Shown here in pieces: positions 36,146-45,552 of a stretch of DNA of 64,000 nt. Both the position numbers and the translations under genes were made by a program. A model generated the notes under the pieces. The model did not search any database, had not been told where the DNA came from, and was given only the letters and a program-made list of their open reading frames with translations. This DNA is from Rubripirellula lacrimiformis (GTDB lineage: Bacteria > Planctomycetota > Planctomycetia > Pirellulales > Pirellulaceae), in NCBI RefSeq assembly GCF_007741535.1, contig NZ_CP036525.1:5022001-5086000 (forward strand), written 5' to 3'. The stretch's first letter is position 1, and each line of letters opens with the position of its first letter.

Positions 36146-38707
36146 ATGTTTCGTTGTAAACGGAGTTCGGCGATCCGCCGCAACCAAAATACAAAGAGGG
36201 TCCGGGTTCGCTCCTCGCGAATCGAATCGCTTGAACCCAGGCGGTTGATGGTTGCCGAAGGTGCGATCTTTGATCTTACCACGCCCGTCGATACCGCTGG
36301 TTTAGTGGGCAACGCGTCGGCGCTGATCGATTGGGGCGATGGAACCTCTAGCAACGGTACAGTCGCCGGTGGCAACTCGACGGGCAACATCAAAATCGTG
36401 CTGGACTATTCGTTGGACACCAACAAGTTCTTCGGCACGTCGGCCAGCGATCCGTTTCGGATCCGATTGCAGCAAGCCGCCGATGCGCTAGCCAGCAGGT
36501 TCAACGACACGTTGGCCGCTGTGGCCCCCAAGCCCTACGTGACTGTCAGGCCAAAGATCTTCCATCCGTCCCAAGGGCCGGCCAACTCGACCGCCGGCAC
36601 ACTCCATTCACTGCCTGAAAATCCAACGATCGCGGCGAACACCATCATCATCTACGCCGGTGCTCGTGACCTGCCCGGTGCGTCGCGTGGCGTGGGCGGC
36701 GGTGCGTCGATCAGCTTCACCCGAACCTGCATCCCCGGTCCACAATGCACCACCGCACAAGCCAACCAGGACGCGATCGAAAGTCGGGGCGAAGCTGGCG
36801 TGTTGGCGGCCAACCCGACTGATATCGCACCGCTTTACGGTTCGATCAGTTTCGATACCCCCACCAAACCGATGTTCTATTTGGGCCAGGATGGCGATGC
36901 GATCGCGCCGGACCAATTGGATTTCCTAAGCGTTGCGACGCATGAATTGGCACACGCGCTGGGGCTAGGGACGTCCGAATCATGGACGACAAATGTCTCG
37001 GGAAGTGTGTTCACCGGCCCCAATGCGCGAGCCGCTTACGAAGGTTCAGGGAATGTCCCGCTTTCGGGAGGCCACTGGAACCCGTCCGTCGTCGCGCTGC
37101 AGCCAACGTTGATGGGGCCTTCGATCAGCTTCGGTCAACGAGTTCCCTTTTCGCCGCTGGATTTCGCAGCGATGAAGGACATCGGTTGGGAAGTCGCCAA
37201 TACATCCGCAACCGTGACCGCGTCGCACCGATACGGCGATGACGGTTCCTATCCGGTATCGGTAACATTGTCCGGGTCCACGATTGGCAAGGTCGAAAAA
37301 GACCTCAGCCCCGTATCGGTGACGAATGTGGCGCCGACTTTGCAAGTCCCCGCAAACCGCACCGGCACCGTCGGTCAGCCGATCTCCATCACGGACATTG
37401 GGATTTTTACGGATCCGGGCTACGCCCAACCCAACGGCACACCTGCGACGAACGAAACCTTTGATTTCACGGTCGATTGGGGCGACGGAACCATCGACAA
37501 CGGGGTTGCCACCATCGACATCGCAGGCAATTCGACGGGGCGTTTGACCACGGGTTCGTTCAACGCATCGCACACCTACGCGGTGCCCGGAACACGAACG
37601 GTCAAAGTCGTGGTCACCGACGATGATGGCGGGACGACACAGAATACATTCCAGATCGCCGTCAATGCGACGCCCGAAATCACGCTTCAGCTTAGCCAGC
37701 CCACCGTTCGCGAAGACGACGGTTCCAGCGCCGCAACCTTGACGGTCAGTCGCAGCGGCCCCGTGCTCGCGATCGATCAAACGGTGACGCTTTCGTCCAA
37801 CGATCCGTCCGAAGCCACCGTTCCGACATCGGTCGTGATCCGGGCTGGTCAATCGAGCGTTACCACGGTGGTGAGCGCCGTCGATGACGCGCTGCTGGAT
37901 GGCGCACAATCGGTCACGTTGACCGCGGTTGCCGCGGGCGCCACCACGGGATCCATCGGTTTGCAGGTCGCGGATTACGAAACGCTGACAGCACGGTTTA
38001 CCAACGCATCGGTCGTCGAGGGAACCACGGACGCGAACGTGTTGGTGATCAGCCGAAGCAACACCGACGTTTCCAGCGCGATCACGGTTGGGATCGCTGG
38101 CGCGGGCGTCAGTCAAACCAGCCTCGGTACGTCGATTTCGCTTCGCGCGGGCGAGATGAATCGATCGATCAGCTTCGACACCATCGACAACGACCAACCT
38201 GAATTGCCGCGGACGCTGCAGTTCACCTTCACTGCGTCGGGATACGATTCGGCTGCTGCATCGTTCGAAATCCTGGATGACGAGTCGCCAGAATTCCAGA
38301 ACCCCGTCAATCAGTTCGACGTCAACAACGATAGCGAAGTGACCGCCTCGGACGCGCTGCGGGTGATCAACCAGATGGCCCGCCAATCGACACCCCTGTT
38401 GGATCCTGCGACCGAAGACCCCAACGGCGTTTTCTATGACGTCAACGGCGACTATGCGGTGACCGCCGTGGACGCGTTGCAGGTGATCAACGAACTGGCT
38501 CGGCGTCGGAGTGCAGCGACCGCCCAAGGTTCCCAAGCCCAAACGCCGCAGTTCGGCATTCCAGCCTCGGAAGCAGTGGACGATTCGGCTCGCTTTGATG
38601 CGGCCCTAGCAGCATCCAGCATCGGATGGCTGACATCACCGGGTTTGGATGGCGATGACGAGGACGCGATTGGATTTGGCTTGGACTCTTCCGGGCAAAT
38701 GTTCTGA
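36146..38707 (+). CDS. Secreted leishmanolysin-like metalloprotease with LEPR-XLL, Calx-beta and dockerin domains
   Basis: 853 residues. The N-terminus carries SRIESLEPRRLM, the LEPR-XLL surface-protein motif of planctomycetes. A zinc protease domain spans about 75-345: HELAHALGLG with H266 and H270, then GGHWNPS with H310 and TLMGPS with M323 and DIGW. The third metzincin ligand is missing at the normal position (Thr at 276), but His in GGHW followed by LM matches leishmanolysin-type proteases, where the third His comes after an insertion. PKD-like beta domains follow (VDWGDGTIDNG; AVPGTRTVKVVVTDDDGG), then two Calx-beta-like repeats (about 510-715). Two dockerin-type EF-like repeats end it (FDVNNDSEVTASDALRVIN, YDVNGDYAVTAVDALQVIN). 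Confidence 0.85.
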   Translation: MFRCKRSSAIRRNQNTKRVRVRSSRIESLEPRRLMVAEGAIFDLTTPVDTAGLVGNASALIDWGDGTSSNGTVAGGNSTGNIKIVLDYSLDTNKFFGTSASDPFRIRLQQAADALASRFNDTLAAVAPKPYVTVRPKIFHPSQGPANSTAGTLHSLPENPTIAANTIIIYAGARDLPGASRGVGGGASISFTRTCIPGPQCTTAQANQDAIESRGEAGVLAANPTDIAPLYGSISFDTPTKPMFYLGQDGDAIAPDQLDFLSVATHELAHALGLGTSESWTTNVSGSVFTGPNARAAYEGSGNVPLSGGHWNPSVVALQPTLMGPSISFGQRVPFSPLDFAAMKDIGWEVANTSATVTASHRYGDDGSYPVSVTLSGSTIGKVEKDLSPVSVTNVAPTLQVPANRTGTVGQPISITDIGIFTDPGYAQPNGTPATNETFDFTVDWGDGTIDNGVATIDIAGNSTGRLTTGSFNASHTYAVPGTRTVKVVVTDDDGGTTQNTFQIAVNATPEITLQLSQPTVREDDGSSAATLTVSRSGPVLAIDQTVTLSSNDPSEATVPTSVVIRAGQSSVTTVVSAVDDALLDGAQSVTLTAVAAGATTGSIGLQVADYETLTARFTNASVVEGTTDANVLVISRSNTDVSSAITVGIAGAGVSQTSLGTSISLRAGEMNRSISFDTIDNDQPELPRTLQFTFTASGYDSAAASFEILDDESPEFQNPVNQFDVNNDSEVTASDALRVINQMARQSTPLLDPATEDPNGVFYDVNGDYAVTAVDALQVINELARRRSAATAQGSQAQTPQFGIPASEAVDDSARFDAALAASSIGWLTSPGLDGDDEDAIGFGLDSSGQMF

Positions 38708-38882
38708 TGGCGAGATAGGCAGAAGGGACTGCAGACGCGGCGCCGCCATCCGCTTGGCACCGCTTGGCACCGTCTGGCAAAATCATCTTGTTGCGGGCGG
38801 ACTGATTCTCAGCTTGCCAGCAATCCCCTAGGCTGTGTGGCCGTTCGAAGTTTGGACCACTGCCCCCCCAGCCGATATCGCT

Positions 38883-39812
38883 ATGACGGTTTTGCCGCTG
38901 CTGTTTACCTATTGTGTCGTGATCGTGATTGCATCGATGGCTGGCGGCTGGTTGCCGACTCTGATGCGGATGACGCACCTGCGGACGCAGCTGTTGATGA
39001 GTTTTGTTTCGGGATTGATGCTGGGCATCGCGACACTGCATTTGTTGCCGCACGCCACCGTCGAACTGAATTCAGCCAGCAAGGCGGGCGCGGCGACCCT
39101 GGGCGGAATTCTGTCCATGTTCCTGTTGATCCGGCTCTTCCACGTGCACCAGCACGATGCGCCGGCGATAAAATCCAGCCCGGAAGATCAGCTTTCGCAC
39201 GATCATCAGGCGGCCGCTGCCTGCGACCACGACCACTCGCATTCCGATCCCCACAACCATGGCAACGCCGGTTGGGGATGGCTGGCGATGATGTTTGGAC
39301 TGGGGCTGCACACGCTGGTCGACGGAGTCGCTTTGGCCGCTAGTGTGGTGGCCGATGCGCAGCACGGCGCGTGGCTTCCCCTGGCCGGGGTCGGAACATT
39401 CCTGGCAGTGGTTCTGCACAAACCGCTGGACGCCTTCGCGATCACATCGGTGATGCAGAAGGGTGGCTGGACGGCCGGACAACGTGCCCTGGCGAACATG
39501 ACGTTTTCGTTGGCCTGTCCGATCGGTGCCGCCCTGTTCTACTTTGGTGCAATGCGGATGACCGGTGGATCGGCCATCCTTGGGTGGGGCCTAGCGATCT
39601 CGGCCGGGTTCTTTATCTGTATCTCTTTGGCCGACCTGTTGCCCGAAGTCGCCTTTCACGACCACGACCGCGGCAAACTAACCGCCGCGCTGCTGATCGG
39701 TGTCGCCTTGGCTGTCGCGGTCGAGAACCTGCCGGGGCACAAGCACACCGCACCAACACCGGCGGGTGAATCGGTTGAAAGCCCGCAGGATACGATCAGC
39801 CCCACGTCCTAG
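38883..39812 (+). CDS. ZIP-family divalent metal transporter
   Basis: 309 residues from ATG 38883; a GTG at 38835 adds 16 polar residues that are not part of the first helix. Hydrophobic helices include PLLFTYCVVIVIASMAGG, LLMSFVSGLMLGIATLHLLPHATVE and GTFLAVVLHKPLDAFAITSV. The His-rich loop (DHDHSHSDPHNHG) between the third and fourth helices and the HTLVDGVALAA and LHKPLDAFA motifs are ZIP hallmarks. Expected role: import of zinc or another divalent cation across the inner membrane. A 10-base direct repeat (GCTTGGCACC twice, 38753-38772) precedes it. No regulator is adjacent. Confidence 0.93.
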   Translation: MTVLPLLFTYCVVIVIASMAGGWLPTLMRMTHLRTQLLMSFVSGLMLGIATLHLLPHATVELNSASKAGAATLGGILSMFLLIRLFHVHQHDAPAIKSSPEDQLSHDHQAAAACDHDHSHSDPHNHGNAGWGWLAMMFGLGLHTLVDGVALAASVVADAQHGAWLPLAGVGTFLAVVLHKPLDAFAITSVMQKGGWTAGQRALANMTFSLACPIGAALFYFGAMRMTGGSAILGWGLAISAGFFICISLADLLPEVAFHDHDRGKLTAALLIGVALAVAVENLPGHKHTAPTPAGESVESPQDTISPTS

Positions 39813-39831
39813 GCTTTCCCCAGTGAAAGCC
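39812..39831 (+). terminator. Hairpin at the end of the ZIP gene
   Basis: Arms GGCTTTC (39812-39818) and GAAAGCC (39825-39831) with a six-base loop begin on the last base of the stop codon. A second overlapping hairpin uses GCCAGC (39829-39834) and GCTGGC (39844-39849). Position suits transcription termination; no U-run is present. Confidence 0.45.
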
Positions 39832-39919
39832 AGCACGGGCCCCGCTGGCATACGCCCCAACAGTGGCAAGCATCACCCCCGTGCCCAAGCGGCAGAGCGT
39901 TGCGCCGTAGCGTCATCAC

Positions 39920-39990
39920 GTAGCGCAAACTCGCCAACAGTTTCGGCCAACACGGGGGGGATCGCCGAAAGTCTTGGCGACTTGCGCTAC
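39920..39990. repeat. Imperfect 18-base inverted repeat and related short repeats
   Basis: GTAGCGCAAACTCGCCAA (39920-39937) faces TTGGCGACTTGCGCTAC (39974-39990), one gap apart from perfect. Further copies of a degenerate GGCG.(A/C)TTGCG(C/T)TACG element follow at about 39999-40018 and 40020-40040, and a weaker one at 40059-40075 falls inside the last codons of the asparagine-synthetase-like gene. The 240-base space between that gene and the ZIP gene is thus mostly repeat. I think similar GTAGCGCAAG elements recur elsewhere in planctomycete genomes, but this is from memory. Confidence 0.7.
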
Positions 39991-40052
39991 GGGTGGGGCG
40001 GCGAATTGCGTTACGAATTCGGCGGCTTGCGATTTGGGGGGGCAGGATGGCT

Positions 40053-41531
40053 TTAGCGGTTTGCGATTGGCGGCTGCGAAAACAGCTCGTCAAAGGCTTT
40101 GCGATATTCGCGATCGTCTTGGGGGAACAGGGAATCAAAGGTAGCGCCGTCGACCGCCCCTCGCTGAAACCGTTGCTTAGGAAAGACGGGCATTTCCGTA
40201 CCAGTGATCTGTCGCACGCCTGCTGCGACGACCTGGCCTTTCAGCCCGTACAAGCGTTGGTGATCCCAGTCCGTCAGTTCGACAAACGGAATCGCCTCGG
40301 CCGCTTCGATCACGTCGGGCACCGCAAAGGGACTGAATCCGCGAAACCCTAGCTTCGTCGCGGGCGCACTGGTTCGCACATGCCCCCGACTTTGACCGCC
40401 GCTATAGGTCAAGGAATGCTTGACCGCATCGACGCCCCAACCTTCTTGATACAGCATGCGATTGCCCAGCACGCTGCGGATCGTCAGTTCGGGATTTTCT
40501 TCGATGGGGTAGTCCTTCAGGTTTTCGTCGCCACCATCGCCATCGATCAGATAACGCCATTCGGGGTACCGCCGGCGGACTTCACGCAACAGGGCCAATC
40601 CCATGGTTGCCGATTGGATATCCAACGGCTTGTAGTCCTCGGTCACACCGATCGCGTCGCGCCACGACAACGCAGATCGAGGCACCGAAACGATTTCCAG
40701 CAGCATTTCACGGTCAACGGCCTTCAAGAACTGCGACGCTTGTCGCGGGTCCGAAGCATCGCCATCGACCGACAATGTAAACGCTTTGAGACGCGACGAA
40801 GATTGTCCGCGGCGACGGATCAAGAAATCGGTCACGATCAGCACCGCGCCGCTGTCCACGCCACCGCTGAACATCAAACCGATCGGCTCGTCGGCGGGGA
40901 TGCTGTCCAACCACGCGTCGATCGATTCGGCCAATTTACCGATGTACGCTTGGCCGATCGCGTCGATGTTCGCAGGCAAACGATTGCGTTGTGGCGAAAA
41001 ATAGCGGTGCAGTTTCGGATTGGGATCGGGGCAGCCGACCAATTGCAGTTCCAACAGGTGGTGGGCCGGGACCATTCGCGTGTAAGCAGCGCGGAACTGA
41101 TCGGCCAACCCTTCCTTGTCCAACTGGCTAGCGATCTCGTCCATCCGTTCCGCGACGATCAAAGCCGGCCCTTCGGCTCGCTTGGCCAAAAAATAACGCA
41201 TTGGTCGTCCGATCGATCGAGCCATCCGAATCGTCTTTCCGGATTGCTGCAGAATCGCGAACTGGCCCCCAATTTGGCGGATCGCTTCGACACTGCCGCT
41301 GCGGACAGCCGCATTGGCCTGATCTCGGGTGGTCCCCAATAGAACGTCACCGGCCGGATCCAGCAGATTGACGACCCGGTCAATCAACTCCATCGGTTGC
41401 CCCACCACAGGGGGCATCTCGGGCACCTTGGTCGTGTCTGCGGCGGTGGTCCTGTGGGACGAATCGCTGGCCGCTTCTTTCATGCCGGGCACTGCGGATG
41501 AATCGGTGGACGCGGATTTGGCGTTATTCAT
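40053..41531 (-). CDS. Asparagine-synthetase-like PP-loop amidotransferase lacking the glutaminase cysteine
   Basis: 492 residues. The N-terminal ~200 residues have the fold of the class II glutaminase domain (LLGTTRDQANAAVRSGSVEAIRQIGGQFAILQ...GRPMRYFLA), but the protein begins MNNAKSA..., so the essential Met-Cys start is absent. The synthetase domain has PP-loop SGGVDS at 222-227, DGDGGDENLKDYP and LKAFTLSVDGDASD, placing it with asparagine synthase B/beta-lactam synthetase enzymes that adenylate a carboxylate and form an amide. Without a glutaminase it would need ammonia or an amine as nucleophile. It is divergent from the FAAL-ACP-AONS gene, 475 bases apart. Confidence 0.9.
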   Translation of the reverse strand: MNNAKSASTDSSAVPGMKEAASDSSHRTTAADTTKVPEMPPVVGQPMELIDRVVNLLDPAGDVLLGTTRDQANAAVRSGSVEAIRQIGGQFAILQQSGKTIRMARSIGRPMRYFLAKRAEGPALIVAERMDEIASQLDKEGLADQFRAAYTRMVPAHHLLELQLVGCPDPNPKLHRYFSPQRNRLPANIDAIGQAYIGKLAESIDAWLDSIPADEPIGLMFSGGVDSGAVLIVTDFLIRRRGQSSSRLKAFTLSVDGDASDPRQASQFLKAVDREMLLEIVSVPRSALSWRDAIGVTEDYKPLDIQSATMGLALLREVRRRYPEWRYLIDGDGGDENLKDYPIEENPELTIRSVLGNRMLYQEGWGVDAVKHSLTYSGGQSRGHVRTSAPATKLGFRGFSPFAVPDVIEAAEAIPFVELTDWDHQRLYGLKGQVVAAGVRQITGTEMPVFPKQRFQRGAVDGATFDSLFPQDDREYRKAFDELFSQPPIANR

Positions 41532-41629
41532 GGGGGATCGGCGACTAGGATAGAAGGAGATATCGGGATCAAACCGTGTTCAAAAACGCTTGTTAACGAC
41601 TGCGAATGCTTCTCGGTACAGACAATTGG

Positions 41630-41681
41630 CCAGCTCCATTATCCAGCTCCATTGTCCAGTTCCATTGTCCAGTTCCATTGT
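41630..41681. repeat. 13-bp tandem repeat, four copies
   Basis: Four exact-length units at 41630, 41643, 41656 and 41669, each CCAG(C/T)TCCATT(A/G)T. Period 13 is not a multiple of three, so open frames across it (NWTMELDNG-type peptides) are not coding. It lies in the 475-base space between the divergent synthetase and megasynthase genes, which otherwise shows nothing I can name and must hold both promoters. Confidence 0.9.
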
Positions 41682-42006
41682 TTCGTTGCATCTTCCGCTG
41701 TACCGACCGCGTTCGGCACGAACGCGTCGGCGGCGGGTTGGTTCTGCCGGTTCTGGCGATCACGTATTCGGGTGGCTCGCGACATTCCGACCAAAGCTCC
41801 GAATCGGTAACGGTCAGGGTGTTTGGGTGGTTTTTTTCCGAAACGCACGCTAGCACAGTGACGTGAATGTCCGTTTCGGTATTCTAGAGGGTTCGTCGGG
41901 GCAGCTTACCCTATTTGAATCCAACGCAAACCAGATCCCGACTGGCTTTGATCGAACTCACCATGAGTTCGGTAACGAAGTCGTTTTTATTACTCGCAGA
42001 GCAACG

Positions 42007-45000
42007 GTGAATCGGTCCGTGGACTTGCAGACGTATTTCGGCACGCATTCGCCCCCGAGAGATCATTTCATCTCGGTGCTGGAGCATTGGGCAGAACATC
42101 GCCCCAATGACACCGCGTACTACTTTACCGACGTTGAATCGGTCGAGCAGCGATTGACGTACGCCCAGTTGTGGGACCAAGTCCAATCCTTGGCCGGTCA
42201 CATGCAATCGGCCTGTCGGGTCCGAGCGGGCGATCGAATCCTGCTGGTCTATCCACCGGGGCTGGAATTTGTGGTCGGCTTTTTTGCCTGTCACGCCGCC
42301 GGCGCCATCGCAGTCCCGGCCTACCCGCCACGGCGCAATCGCAAAGCATCGCGTATTCGTTCGATCGTGGTCGACGCCAACGCACGTTGGGCCTTATCGA
42401 CGCGCAGCATGGTGGAACAACTCTCGGGCGACCAACAGCACGACGACTTGATCGGCGTCCAACTATTGGGAACCGACGATCCGGAAATCCGAGACGCCGC
42501 GGCTTGGCGACGACCGAAACTAAGCGAGCACTCGCTGGCCGTGCTGCAGTATACCAGCGGTTCGACCGGTTCCCCCAAGGGGGTGATGCTGAATCATCGC
42601 AATCTGATCGCCAACAGCGAGCTGATCCTAGAAGCCTTTGATCCGCCCGAACACTTCACAGGCATGAGCTGGTTGCCGACGTACCACGACATGGGATTGG
42701 TCGGCGGCGTGCTGATGCCGCTGTACACCGGTCGTACGAACGTGTTGATGAGCCCGATGACATTCTTGCAGCGGCCAGCCCGTTGGCTGCAAGGGATCTC
42801 GAAGTACGGCGTGACGATCAGCGGCGGACCGAACTTTTCGTACCAGCTTTGCGCCGACAAGATCCAGGACTCGGAACTGGAAGGCGTCGATCTGTCGAAG
42901 TGGGCGATTGCGTTCAATGGTGCCGAACCGATCCGGCCATCCACGTTGCAAGACTTTGCCAAACGATTCGCAAAGCAGGGCTTCAATCCGGCCGCGTCGC
43001 TGCCCTGTTACGGGATGGCGGAAACCACGTTGATCGTGACCGGCGGACCAACCACACCGCGTCCGGTCACGACCACCTTCGACGGTCGCGGTCTGGAAGA
43101 AAAGATCGTGCGCCCGGTCGCTGCCGATCACTCCTCCGCTCGCGCCTTGGTCGGTTGTGGCGCGGTACTGAAAAACGAAACGGTGATCATCGTCGATCCA
43201 GAAACTCGCGAGCAATTGCCAAGCGACTCGATCGGCGAAATTTGGGTCCAAAGCGACTCGGTCGGCCAAGGCTACTATCGCCGCAAAGAAGCGTCCGAGC
43301 AGACGTTTCGGGCGACCACGATGGACGGCGAAGGACCATTCCTGCGCACCGGTGACCTGGGCTTTCTGTACAACGGACAACTTTACGTTTCCGGCCGCTT
43401 GAAGGACATGATCATTGTTCGCGGCGTCAATCGGTATCCGCAAGACATCGAAGAGACCGTCGAACTAGCGTCCGAAGCCGTCCAAGCCGGTTCGGTCGGC
43501 GCGGTGGCGATGGAACATGATGGACGAGAACAATTGGTGATCGTGGCCGAAACCGTCCGCGCCCGTGACTTGGACTGGGACATGCACATCCAGGCCATCC
43601 GTCGCGCCGTGACGGCTGAACACGAATTGCCGCCGGATGCCGTCTACCTGGTGCGCAACAGCAGCATCCCCAAGACCAGCAGCGGCAAGATTCAACGCCA
43701 CGCCTGTCTGCACTCGGTCCGCGATGGTGACTTGAAACTGATCGCCAAGTGGGTCCGCTGGGAAGAATCCGGGGGCAACGGATTTTCCGATGCCGCCCCG
43801 ATGATGCAGGCCGCATCGGCGAGTGGGTCCGAAAAAGTCAATCCTGCCGATATCAGTGGCCCGATCGTCGAAGTGATCGGACACCACGTGCGCCGCGTAG
43901 CAGGTGAACGCGCCGGTGCCCTGAACCTGGAAACCAACATCGTTTTGGATCTCGGCTTGGACAGCCTAGAACGGCTGGAGATCGCTCGAAAATTAGAACG
44001 AACCTTCGGCGGCCGTTTTCCTGAACAAGTGCTGGACGAAATCGAAACCATCGGACAGACCGCGCTCGCGATCCAGCGATACCTTCCGCCCGGCGGCGAA
44101 GCCCGTGCCGAAGCGCTGCTGCGTGGTGAGTTCACCGACGACGATTCCGCCACCGAGGGCCGCGCGTCGTCCGAACGAAATGGGCAGGCGACCGAAACGG
44201 TCGAAGCCGAAGACAGCATCGAACAGTTTGCCGAATACCGTCGACTGAAGACGACGATGCGACAGATGTTGATGACGGGTGTTCCGAACCCCTTCTTCAC
44301 CGTTCATGACGGAATCGTGGGTGACAAGACCATCGTTGACGGTCGCGAACTGATCAGCTTTGCCAGCTACAACTACCTGGGACTCAGCGGACACCCCGAT
44401 GTTTCCGAGGCGGCCTCGGCAGCGGTTCGGAAGTATGGGACCAGTGTGTCGGCCAGCCGTTTGGTTTCTGGTGAAAAACCGATTCACGGACAACTGGAAA
44501 AATTGATCGCACGATGGATCGGAGTCGACAACTCGATCCTGATGGTGGGCGGTCACGCCACCAACGAAACCACGATTGGCCACTTGGTGGGTGCGGGCGA
44601 TTTGATTGTGCACGATGCCCTGTCACACAACAGTATCGTGCAAGGCGCCCTGCTGTCGGGCGCTCGGCGGCGACCGTTTCCGCACAACGACTATGCAGCG
44701 TTGGACCGCATGCTGGGCGAGATTCGCGGACAGTACCGACGGGTGCTGATCGTGATCGAAGGCGTCTACAGCATGGACGGCGACTATTCGGATCTGCCCA
44801 AGTTCATCGAAGTCAAGAAGAAGCATCGCGCCATGTTGATGGTCGACGAAGCCCACAGTTTTGGCACGATGGGCGAAACCGGACGCGGGATGGCCGAACA
44901 CTTTGGCGTCGATGCTCGCGATGTCGACATTTGGATGGGCACCCTCAGCAAGAGCGCGGCGTCCTGCGGCGGATACATCGCCGGCAGTGATGCCTTGGTC

Positions 45001-45438
45001 GAACTGCTGCGTTACACCGCCCCCGGCTTTGTGTTCAGCGTCGGCATGCCCCCGGCACAAGTCGCCGCTGCAATGGCTGCGATCGAAACGCTTGAACGTG
45101 AACCCGAACGCGTTCAACGACTGCGCCGGCAAAGCGATCTGTTCCTGTCGCTATGCCGCGAAGCAGGCCTGGATACCGGTGACAGCAGTGGCACGCCGGT
45201 GGTTCCCGTCATCACGGGCAATTCGATGGTCGCGCTTCGATTGTCGAACCGGTTGAAAGCAGACGGGATCAACGTGCAACCGATCCTGTATCCGGCCGTG
45301 GATGAATCCGCCGCTCGATTGCGATTCTTCATCACCAGCGAACATACCGACGAACAAATTCGGTTCACCGTCGCCAAGACCGCCGAACACATGCAAGAGC
45401 TAAGCGTGGGAAGTTTGGAACTGGAAGTGAAGAGCTAG
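42007..45438 (+). CDS. Fatty-acyl-AMP ligase / acyl carrier protein / alpha-oxoamine synthase megasynthase
   Basis: 1143 residues from GTG 42007; the frame is open from 41863 but the added 48 residues do not resemble the family. Domain order: FAAL (1-600) with YTSGSTGSPKGVMLNH from 182 and SWLPTYHDMGLVGGVL, CYGMAETTLIVTGG; acyl carrier protein (620-700) with phosphopantetheine Ser653 in GLDSLERLEIA; alpha-oxoamine synthase (about 740-1130) with FASYNYLGLSGHP, DALSHNSIVQGA, DEAHSFGTMG and PLP Lys982 in TLSKSAASCGG. It should activate a fatty acid as acyl-AMP, load it on the ACP, and condense it with an amino acid with loss of CO2 to give a 2-amino-ketone. Related reactions start sphingoid, sulfonolipid, prodiginine and saxitoxin pathways. 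Confidence 0.92.
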   Translation: MNRSVDLQTYFGTHSPPRDHFISVLEHWAEHRPNDTAYYFTDVESVEQRLTYAQLWDQVQSLAGHMQSACRVRAGDRILLVYPPGLEFVVGFFACHAAGAIAVPAYPPRRNRKASRIRSIVVDANARWALSTRSMVEQLSGDQQHDDLIGVQLLGTDDPEIRDAAAWRRPKLSEHSLAVLQYTSGSTGSPKGVMLNHRNLIANSELILEAFDPPEHFTGMSWLPTYHDMGLVGGVLMPLYTGRTNVLMSPMTFLQRPARWLQGISKYGVTISGGPNFSYQLCADKIQDSELEGVDLSKWAIAFNGAEPIRPSTLQDFAKRFAKQGFNPAASLPCYGMAETTLIVTGGPTTPRPVTTTFDGRGLEEKIVRPVAADHSSARALVGCGAVLKNETVIIVDPETREQLPSDSIGEIWVQSDSVGQGYYRRKEASEQTFRATTMDGEGPFLRTGDLGFLYNGQLYVSGRLKDMIIVRGVNRYPQDIEETVELASEAVQAGSVGAVAMEHDGREQLVIVAETVRARDLDWDMHIQAIRRAVTAEHELPPDAVYLVRNSSIPKTSSGKIQRHACLHSVRDGDLKLIAKWVRWEESGGNGFSDAAPMMQAASASGSEKVNPADISGPIVEVIGHHVRRVAGERAGALNLETNIVLDLGLDSLERLEIARKLERTFGGRFPEQVLDEIETIGQTALAIQRYLPPGGEARAEALLRGEFTDDDSATEGRASSERNGQATETVEAEDSIEQFAEYRRLKTTMRQMLMTGVPNPFFTVHDGIVGDKTIVDGRELISFASYNYLGLSGHPDVSEAASAAVRKYGTSVSASRLVSGEKPIHGQLEKLIARWIGVDNSILMVGGHATNETTIGHLVGAGDLIVHDALSHNSIVQGALLSGARRRPFPHNDYAALDRMLGEIRGQYRRVLIVIEGVYSMDGDYSDLPKFIEVKKKHRAMLMVDEAHSFGTMGETGRGMAEHFGVDARDVDIWMGTLSKSAASCGGYIAGSDALVELLRYTAPGFVFSVGMPPAQVAAAMAAIETLEREPERVQRLRRQSDLFLSLCREAGLDTGDSSGTPVVPVITGNSMVALRLSNRLKADGINVQPILYPAVDESAARLRFFITSEHTDEQIRFTVAKTAEHMQELSVGSLELEVKS

Positions 45439-45492
45439 CTTCGCCGCACGCGCGAGCAGCGCAGGAACGTTGGCGACCACCGCGCGTGAGTG

Positions 45493-45552
45493 ATTGCCAC
45501 TGAAACCATTGCCACTGAAACCATTGCCAGTGAAACCATTGCCAGTGACCGA
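45493..45552. repeat. 15-bp tandem repeat, four copies
   Basis: Units at 45493, 45508, 45523 and 45538: two copies of ATTGCCACTGAAACC, then two with CAG in place of CAC, the last one diverging at its end. It lies 55 bases after the megasynthase stop, in the 419-base space (45439-45857) before the next gene; the remainder shows only the promoter noted below. Confidence 0.92.

Noticed and set aside
37046-38542. A 498-residue antisense ORF opposite the metalloprotease gene
   Set aside because: It is the mirror of a real, well-recognised gene with consistent domains; the antisense product is a Arg/Gly/Asp-rich shadow.
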